Of a DNA stretch of 64,000 bases, positions 59,314-64,000 are shown one piece after another. Under the pieces are notes generated by a model that had not been told where the DNA came from, made no database searches, and was given only the letters and a program-made list of their open reading frames with translations. Source of the DNA: Butyrivibrio sp. (lineage in GTDB: Bacteria > Bacillota > Clostridia > Lachnospirales > Lachnospiraceae); contig NZ_JAFRGN010000008.1 of assembly GCF_017433805.1 (NCBI RefSeq), positions 1-64,000 on the forward strand, in the 5' to 3' direction. Position 1 is the stretch's first letter. The number at the start of each line of letters is the position of its first letter. The translations under genes were made by a program, and so were the position numbers.

Positions 59314-60360
59314 TTACTGAATAGCAATTGCGTGATTGTACTCATCACTGCCGCGCTCGATTGTAACCTGAACTGTCTTGTCCTTGAGAAGCACTGGGCA
59401 TCTGGAGAAGTTTGTAGCTGCATCAAGTCTGATCTGCATTGTGCCGCCTGTTGTGTTGAGGTACAGTGTATTCTCTGTTGTTGACTCATCTACTGTACCA
59501 GTTACTGTAGCCTTGGTAGAAGCATCAAGTGAAACCTCAGAAGCAGCCTTGGAAGAATTGTTAACGATTCTGGAAGTGTGATTCCATGCATCGCTTCCTC
59601 TGTAGAAGCTAACTGTTACATTCTGGCCTGGCATCAGGACTCTGCATCCGCTTGCATCTGTAGCAAGATCCATTACAAATTCCATTGTGCCGCCTGTTGT
59701 TGAAAGATACAGCATAGAAGCTGTTGTTCCTTTATCTACTGTTCCTGTTACTGTATTACCAGAAGTACCTGTTGATGTAACTGTTGTAGTTGTTGATGTT
59801 GTAGTAGTTACTGGTGAAGCTACATCTGTGATAGAAAGAGCATGCATGTAAGCATCTGAGCCTCTTGCTACAACTACCTGAACCTGCTTACCGATGATAA
59901 GCATTGTTGTTCCGCTGAGGTCTGTGTCAGCATCCATCTTGATCTGCATTGTTCCGTTATCAATTACCAGATACAGGAGCTCTTCTGATGTTCCCTTAGC
60001 AATACGTCCCTTGACTGTTGCCTTGGTACTCATATCAATTGAAGATTTACCAACCTGAGTTGTTCCTGAAAGCTTGGAAACGTGCCAGTACTCATCGCTT
60101 CCCACGTAGCAGGTAGCTACAACTGAGTTGCCTGGAAGAATTACCTTGGTTCCTGTAACAGCTACATTGGAATCAATCTTGATCTCCATTGTTCCGCCGC
60201 TGGTGTTAAGGTAAAGCATATCGGCATTGGTCTTGTCTGAAACTGTTCCTGAGAAAGTTGTCTCCGCAGCAGTGATTCTTGCTGGGCAAAGATTAAAGCT
60301 TACAATTGAAACGCACACCATAAGAACTACGGTTAAAAGCGTTTTGATTCTTTTATTCAT
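59314..60360 (-). CDS. secreted protein with four tandem beta repeats
   Basis: The 348-residue protein has a signal peptide (to about residue 32, ending in ITAAE) and four repeats of about 65-75 residues. Each follows the pattern GTV-x-KGT-x-MLYLNT-x-GGTM-x-IK-x-D...G-x-V-x-V...RGSD-x-Y-x-H. Repeats 2 and 3 are joined by a Thr/Ser-rich linker (about 175-195). The repeat looks like a small OB- or lipoyl-like beta barrel. No enzymatic motif is visible; adhesion or carbohydrate binding is possible. Start follows GGGGATTC-type signal. Family not recognised. Confidence 0.75.
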   Translation of the reverse strand: MNKRIKTLLTVVLMVCVSIVSFNLCPARITAAETTFSGTVSDKTNADMLYLNTSGGTMEIKIDSNVAVTGTKVILPGNSVVATCYVGSDEYWHVSKLSGTTQVGKSSIDMSTKATVKGRIAKGTSEELLYLVIDNGTMQIKMDADTDLSGTTMLIIGKQVQVVVARGSDAYMHALSITDVASPVTTTTSTTTTVTSTGTSGNTVTGTVDKGTTASMLYLSTTGGTMEFVMDLATDASGCRVLMPGQNVTVSFYRGSDAWNHTSRIVNNSSKAASEVSLDASTKATVTGTVDESTTENTLYLNTTGGTMQIRLDAATNFSRCPVLLKDKTVQVTIERGSDEYNHAIAIQ

Positions 60361-60441
60361 ACGAATCCCCCTAAAACATATACTAGATATTCTACTTTTT
60401 CAGATACAATTATACATCATCTAGTACAATACGTATAGGGG

Positions 60442-61119
60442 CTATAGAATTTCTACTATTTTTCCGTCTTTTATCCTGATAACTCGGTCAGCCATTCTGG
60501 CCACTTCTTCGCTTCTGGTGGTTACTACAACGGTGGCAATACCTTCATTCACAAACTTTTCTATCAGACTTAAAACCTCTCTGCAGGCAGCAAAATCAAG
60601 CGAATAGGTTGGTTCATCCGCCAGTATGATCTTAGTCTTTTTAACAAGTGCCTTGGCTATGGACACTTTTTTCCTCTGACTACTACTCATCGTAGATGGA
60701 AAAGCTCCGGCTTTCTCGCTCATCCCCACCTTATCTATGGCATAAGCCGGATCATATGGAGTTTCGCATACTTCCGCCGTATTCTGAACATTACCTAAGG
60801 CCGTACGATTGGGCTTAAGTTTAAAAAACTGTGAAATAAAGCCCACTTCATCCCTTCGGTAAGCCTCTAGTTCTTTTTCCGTGAATTGAGCAAGATTCTT
60901 GCCATCATAGATGATCTCACCCGATAAAATCTTATCTACTCCGCCAATGGCATTTAGTATCGAAGTTTTACCGCTTCTTTCCTCGCCAATAATGACAACC
61001 AGCTCATTTTCATAGATGTCAAAACTGATATCCTCAAGGATATGCTCGCCCTTCTTGCCTGAGCTGCTGTCCTTGGTAACATTTCGAAGCGACATTATAA
61101 CTTTTCTACTTTTTTCCAT
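60442..61119 (-). CDS. orphan ABC transporter ATPase with degenerate signature
   Basis: The start at 61119 (MEKSRKVIMSLRNV) is set by AAAAGGAGG with 6-nt spacing. The 225-residue ATPase resembles the LolD/MacB group: FDIYENELVVIIGEERSGKTSILNAIGG (Walker A), RRDEVGFISQFFKLKP (Q-loop), KIILADEPTYSLDF (Walker B) and VVTTRSEEVARMADRVI. The signature reads MSSSQRKKVSIAKAL instead of LSGGQ, which usually weakens hydrolysis. No permease gene is adjacent. Confidence 0.85.
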   Translation of the reverse strand: MEKSRKVIMSLRNVTKDSSSGKKGEHILEDISFDIYENELVVIIGEERSGKTSILNAIGGVDKILSGEIIYDGKNLAQFTEKELEAYRRDEVGFISQFFKLKPNRTALGNVQNTAEVCETPYDPAYAIDKVGMSEKAGAFPSTMSSSQRKKVSIAKALVKKTKIILADEPTYSLDFAACREVLSLIEKFVNEGIATVVVTTRSEEVARMADRVIRIKDGKIVEIL

Positions 61120-61264
61120 AGGCGGCCTCCTTTTTTGAGTGAGTCCGTAGTTACAAATGTTGGTGCAAAACATATTATACTATGCTATTATAATCCCTTC
61201 AAATAAGGATTTATTCCAATGTTTTTATTGCTTTAAAGTGCTTAAATGTATGGTAAAAAAATTC

Positions 61265-61293
61265 TTTACAAGCATTTTCCTATATGCTATAGT
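61265..61293 (+). promoter_or_regulatory. tRNA promoter
   Basis: TTTACA (61265-61270), exactly 17 bp, TATAGT (61288-61293). Transcription would start about 35 nt before the tRNA. Confidence 0.7.
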
Positions 61294-61333
61294 ATCCTTT
61301 GTCGGTGCTATTAGTGCTGATACAAATGAATAA

Positions 61334-61405
61334 AGGGGAATCATACACTGGCTAGTATGCAGGTCTCCAAAACCGCTCATGCGGGTTCGAATCCTGCTTC
61401 CCCTG
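61334..61405 (+). tRNA. tRNA-Trp (anticodon CCA) with bulged anticodon stem
   Basis: The acceptor stem AGGGGAA/TTCCCCT (7 bp), D stem ATAC/GTAT and T arm GCGGG-TTCGAAT-CCTGC are well formed. The anticodon loop is CTCCAAA, anticodon CCA. The anticodon stem pairs only if one A is bulged: GC-A-GGT against ACCGC, with position 26 absent. CCA is not encoded. A promoter upstream and a strong terminator downstream suggest it is expressed. Confidence 0.82.
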
Positions 61406-61410
61406 CTTTT

Positions 61411-61445
61411 AAAAGCCCACAGATTACTGATCCGTGGGCTTTTTT
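61411..61445 (+). terminator. tRNA terminator
   Basis: AAAAGCCCAC pairs with GTGGGCT followed by TTTTTT (61411-61445). Confidence 0.92.
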
Positions 61446-61455
61446 GTGGCCAAAC

Positions 61456-61488
61456 GAAACCCTCAATGTCAGAGACATTGAGGGTTTC
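61456..61488. terminator. perfect 15-bp hairpin after the M13 peptidase gene
   Basis: GAAACCCTCAATGTC and GACATTGAGGGTTTC around an AGA loop. T-run is poor on the minus strand (GTTTGG) and better on the plus strand. It probably ends the M13 gene or insulates it from the tRNA unit. Confidence 0.7.
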
Positions 61489-61514
61489 TTATTATCTAAT
61501 CAATTACAACCACA

Positions 61515-63674
61515 TCACCAGATTACCAGCCTGTCTTCAGGAGCGAGGTACATTCCATCACCCTCTTTGATATCGTAGGTGTCATAGAATTCTTCAAACT
61601 GCTGAACTGGCACGTTGGTTCTGGAATAGTTAAGCGGATGTGCATCCTGTGTAAGGACTGATAATTCGTTACTGTATACCTCAAGACTGGCATTCATCTG
61701 AGCGTATTTGGTAAAAAATTTGTCGTAGTCAAAATTATCAATCTTGGAAGCCATACGCAGTGCACACTGAAGGCCTGTCATATCGGCTACCATTTCGGTA
61801 TCAATATTGGAACCTATGAAATGATAATCTCCAAAAGCAACAATAGTATCGAGATAGTCATCCATCTTCTGCACACGCTTATCGAATTCCTCTTTGTCCT
61901 TTTCCGTCCACCAATCCCTATAAACGCCCTCTGCATCGAACTGAGCGCCATTACTGTCAAAAGCGTGGGATACTTCATGTCCAACCCAGAATGCGCCGAT
62001 TGAAGCATACAATTCCTCGATGCTCATGTCGCTTGAGTAGAAAGGCTCACCCATCATGCCTATGATCATGTTGATAGTATTCTCGGATGGGGAATAGAAA
62101 GCGTTGCACTCCAGAATGTTAAAGCCTTCAGCCCACATTTCCTTATCAAGCTTTTTGCCAAGAAGGCTCTTATTATATTCAATTTCATATATGCCAATTT
62201 TCTTAGCTGCTTCCACCAATGAGCAATCTGTTATATCTATCTTGGAGGTATCTCTGAATTTGTCAGGATAGGCTGCGTGGATAGTAATCTTATCAAGTTT
62301 TTCTATAGCGTAGTTTTTGACCTCATCTGAAGCCCAGGTGTTCTCAGATAGTAGTTCTCTGTAGGTATCGATCACTTCCTGGCAGAGGCTTTCCATCCTT
62401 TTCTTATCTTCCTCAGAACCGTACCTGGCTATATAAACCTTCTGCATAGCTGCTGGGAACGCGCCTACTACCTTGTTATAAGCCATCTCTTCATCAGAAA
62501 CTGTTCCACTTGTACCAAAATAGGAATTGTATAACTCATTGCTCTTGTCGTAGGTCTCACGGTCAAGATAGCCCGCATGATCAAGCACATAACGAACCAA
62601 CATAAGTGATTTCAATCCCTCTACATTTTCCTCAATATATATTTTATCTAGTAGCTTCAAGTAATCCGGAGTTGTGACGAGGTAAATTCCATTGTACTTA
62701 TATCCAGTCACAGTAAACAGCTTTTCAAGAGGAAAAACCTCTGATAAAGCCATCGCTTCGGTAAAAGACATTTCGTTGTTGATCTTGTCGTAGAAATCTT
62801 CGTTATACTGGTCAGCTGTGGTATATATTTTTTCTGAAAGCTTGGTCTCAAGGCCGATAGCAGCATCAAAGCAGTCCCCAGCATCTGCCTCTGACATTCC
62901 AAACTTGCCTGCTATAAATGTGAAAAGATCTTTTCTGTAATTGTAGATCATATCGCCAAGTTCAGATCTCTCGGAATACTCAGCAGAATCTCTCAGCAAA
63001 AGATCCGGTGTATCAATTATAGCCAAATATGTTTCCGGATCATTAAGTCCGGTTGTTACTCCATAACCAACAAAGTCATAAAAGGTAAAAAGAGTATCTT
63101 CATCAGTTATTATAGAAGTGACATCATCTATGGTCTGCACACCAAGGAGCTTATCGAAATTATCCTGTAATTCCGATACTCCCTTTTCATTTCTCGTATC
63201 CCAATCAAGTACAAGTTTATTATAGGTGCGAATAAGGTCAGCATCGTGGCCTTCTATGGATTCATCCTTTAGAAGCTCCATGCACTTATTCTTGACCTCA
63301 AGACCGCACTCAGTATAGTGAGACCATGAGCTATAGCCGGCAGGAATCTCATTTTCCAATATCCAATCTTTGTTGGCGTAGAGATGGAAATCATCCTTGG
63401 GATTTGTTTCTGTATCTGCAGAAATATTAGCTTTTATATCAGACTCAATCCAGGGTGATCCGCCAGTGGTATCCGACCCCTCTTCAGATGCTGGTGTTTC
63501 TTCGGATGCCGGTACCTCTTCAGATACCGAAGTCTCTTCGGATGCTGATGCCTCTTCGGCTGCCGGTGCCTCTTCAGATACAGGCGTCTCCGCAGCAGGA
63601 GCAGTCTTACCACAGCCTGTAAATACGCATAGCATAGCAACAGATAATAGTGCAGATAATAGCTTTTTCTTCAT
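61515..63674 (-). CDS. M13-family (neprilysin-like) zinc metallopeptidase lipoprotein
   Basis: The 719-residue protein has a lipoprotein signal with lipobox VFTGCG. A Glu/Pro/Ser-rich linker with repeated SEE(A/V/T)PASEE units (about residues 25-75) would span the wall. The M13 domain has NPKDDFHLYANKDWI near the start, NAFYSPSENTINMIIGMM, the zinc motif VGHEVSHAFDSNGAQFD and the third ligand in DTEMVADMTGLQCAL. It cuts peptides outside the cell. Start follows AGAGGGG. Confidence 0.95.
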   Translation of the reverse strand: MKKKLLSALLSVAMLCVFTGCGKTAPAAETPVSEEAPAAEEASASEETSVSEEVPASEETPASEEGSDTTGGSPWIESDIKANISADTETNPKDDFHLYANKDWILENEIPAGYSSWSHYTECGLEVKNKCMELLKDESIEGHDADLIRTYNKLVLDWDTRNEKGVSELQDNFDKLLGVQTIDDVTSIITDEDTLFTFYDFVGYGVTTGLNDPETYLAIIDTPDLLLRDSAEYSERSELGDMIYNYRKDLFTFIAGKFGMSEADAGDCFDAAIGLETKLSEKIYTTADQYNEDFYDKINNEMSFTEAMALSEVFPLEKLFTVTGYKYNGIYLVTTPDYLKLLDKIYIEENVEGLKSLMLVRYVLDHAGYLDRETYDKSNELYNSYFGTSGTVSDEEMAYNKVVGAFPAAMQKVYIARYGSEEDKKRMESLCQEVIDTYRELLSENTWASDEVKNYAIEKLDKITIHAAYPDKFRDTSKIDITDCSLVEAAKKIGIYEIEYNKSLLGKKLDKEMWAEGFNILECNAFYSPSENTINMIIGMMGEPFYSSDMSIEELYASIGAFWVGHEVSHAFDSNGAQFDAEGVYRDWWTEKDKEEFDKRVQKMDDYLDTIVAFGDYHFIGSNIDTEMVADMTGLQCALRMASKIDNFDYDKFFTKYAQMNASLEVYSNELSVLTQDAHPLNYSRTNVPVQQFEEFYDTYDIKEGDGMYLAPEDRLVIW

Positions 63675-63704
63675 AAATATACCCCTCTTTTATAACTAAA
63701 AAAC

Positions 63705-64000
63705 TCACTCAAGTTCTTTTATATAAAATCTGGTCATTCCTGAATGTACTACGCTCTTAGGTCTATCAATCTCCCTGTAGCCACATTTCTCATAAACATG
63801 GATCGCTGCAGCAAGATTGTCGTGGGTTTCCAGATATATCTTTTTATATCCCATCTCGGAAGCCTTGTGCTCGATGAACGCGATCAGATAATAGCTAAAT
63901 CCTGAGCCTTTAACACTGTCTGCAAGGTAGAGCTTCTGAAGTTCGCAGCAGTTTTCAAAGAACTCGCATTCAGCTAGTCCGATTCCGCCGATCAGCTTAT
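63705..64000 (-). CDS. GNAT-family N-acetyltransferase, N-terminal part outside window
   Basis: The minus-strand frame is open to the right edge. The 97 residues seen are the C-terminal half of a GNAT domain: KLIGGIGLAECEFFENCCELQKLYLADSVKGSGFSYYLIAF (acetyl-CoA loop VKGSG) and YLETHDNLAAAIHVYEKCGYREI. It ends FYIKELE. The acceptor cannot be told. It is 30 nt upstream of the M13 gene, so they may be co-transcribed. Confidence 0.88.
   Translation of the reverse strand, partial: KLIGGIGLAECEFFENCCELQKLYLADSVKGSGFSYYLIAFIEHKASEMGYKKIYLETHDNLAAAIHVYEKCGYREIDRPKSVVHSGMTRFYIKELE

Overview
The window looks like a chromosomal segment of a low-GC anaerobic Firmicute of the family Lachnospiraceae, most like the rumen genera Butyrivibrio or Pseudobutyrivibrio. 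Evidence: Clostridia-type infC-rpmI-rplT and purA genes, AGGAGG ribosome-binding sites before most genes, secreted glycoside hydrolases (GH13, GH36), a Gram-positive sortase B/LCP/CpsBCD surface-polysaccharide operon, and several Rpn-type PD-(D/E)XK genes. The genus is an inference; no rRNA gene is present.

Layout. 0-10 kb is accessory DNA: a cut-off DDE transposase, four Rpn-family nuclease genes, a VanZ-like protein, and glmS interrupted by an in-frame TGA. 9-25 kb is one long minus-strand surface-polysaccharide operon. It starts with regulatory and assembly genes (Wzz/CpsC, sortase B, LCP ligase, an SPRTG-anchored surface protein, CpsB phosphatase, CpsD tyrosine kinase). It then runs through seven sugar- or acyl-transferase genes, a Wzy-like polymerase, a Wzx flippase broken by an amber codon and a frameshifted SGNH esterase. 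25.5-37.4 kb holds what I consider the most interesting locus. Two double-glycine leader peptides (one a zinc-ribbon-like CxxC/CxxC peptide) are followed by an RsbW-like kinase, a HAD protein, a STAS protein and two unknowns. A very small HlyD-like adaptor, a C39-peptidase ABC exporter and a second NHLM-type ABC exporter complete the operon, and a dCache-HAMP-PP2C (SpoIIE/RsbU-like) phosphatase and a chemoreceptor lie just upstream. The set reads as peptide export wired to a complete partner-switching module.

37-45 kb: purA, a dCache-GGDEF diguanylate cyclase, and an operon of an ArsR-type regulator, a TetM/EF-G-like GTPase fused to a YacP/Rae1-type NYN endoribonuclease, and a DUF2752 membrane protein. 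45.3-45.7 kb is a non-coding array of five inverted-repeat elements followed by 17-bp tandem repeats and a terminator. 45.7-64 kb is mostly housekeeping and nutrient-use genes: DUF1858 protein, GH36 alpha-galactosidase, TetR regulator, PepD, infC-rpmI-rplT with an L20-type leader, VanZ, flavin reductase, PepF, HAD, GH13 lipoprotein, a four-repeat secreted protein, an orphan ABC ATPase, an unusual tRNA-Trp, an M13 peptidase and a partial GNAT gene.

Two non-coding arrays (45303-45574 and 59076-59240) share an unusual design: short inverted arms held 22-25 nt apart, repeated every 53-64 bp, with unconserved interiors. The Rpn genes have ribosome-binding-site-like sequences and ATG codons inside the reading frame, in the place expected for intragenic antitoxins. 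Four coding regions carry a stop or frameshift (glmS, SGNH, wzx, a small lipoprotein); these could be real decay or sequence errors and need read-level checking.
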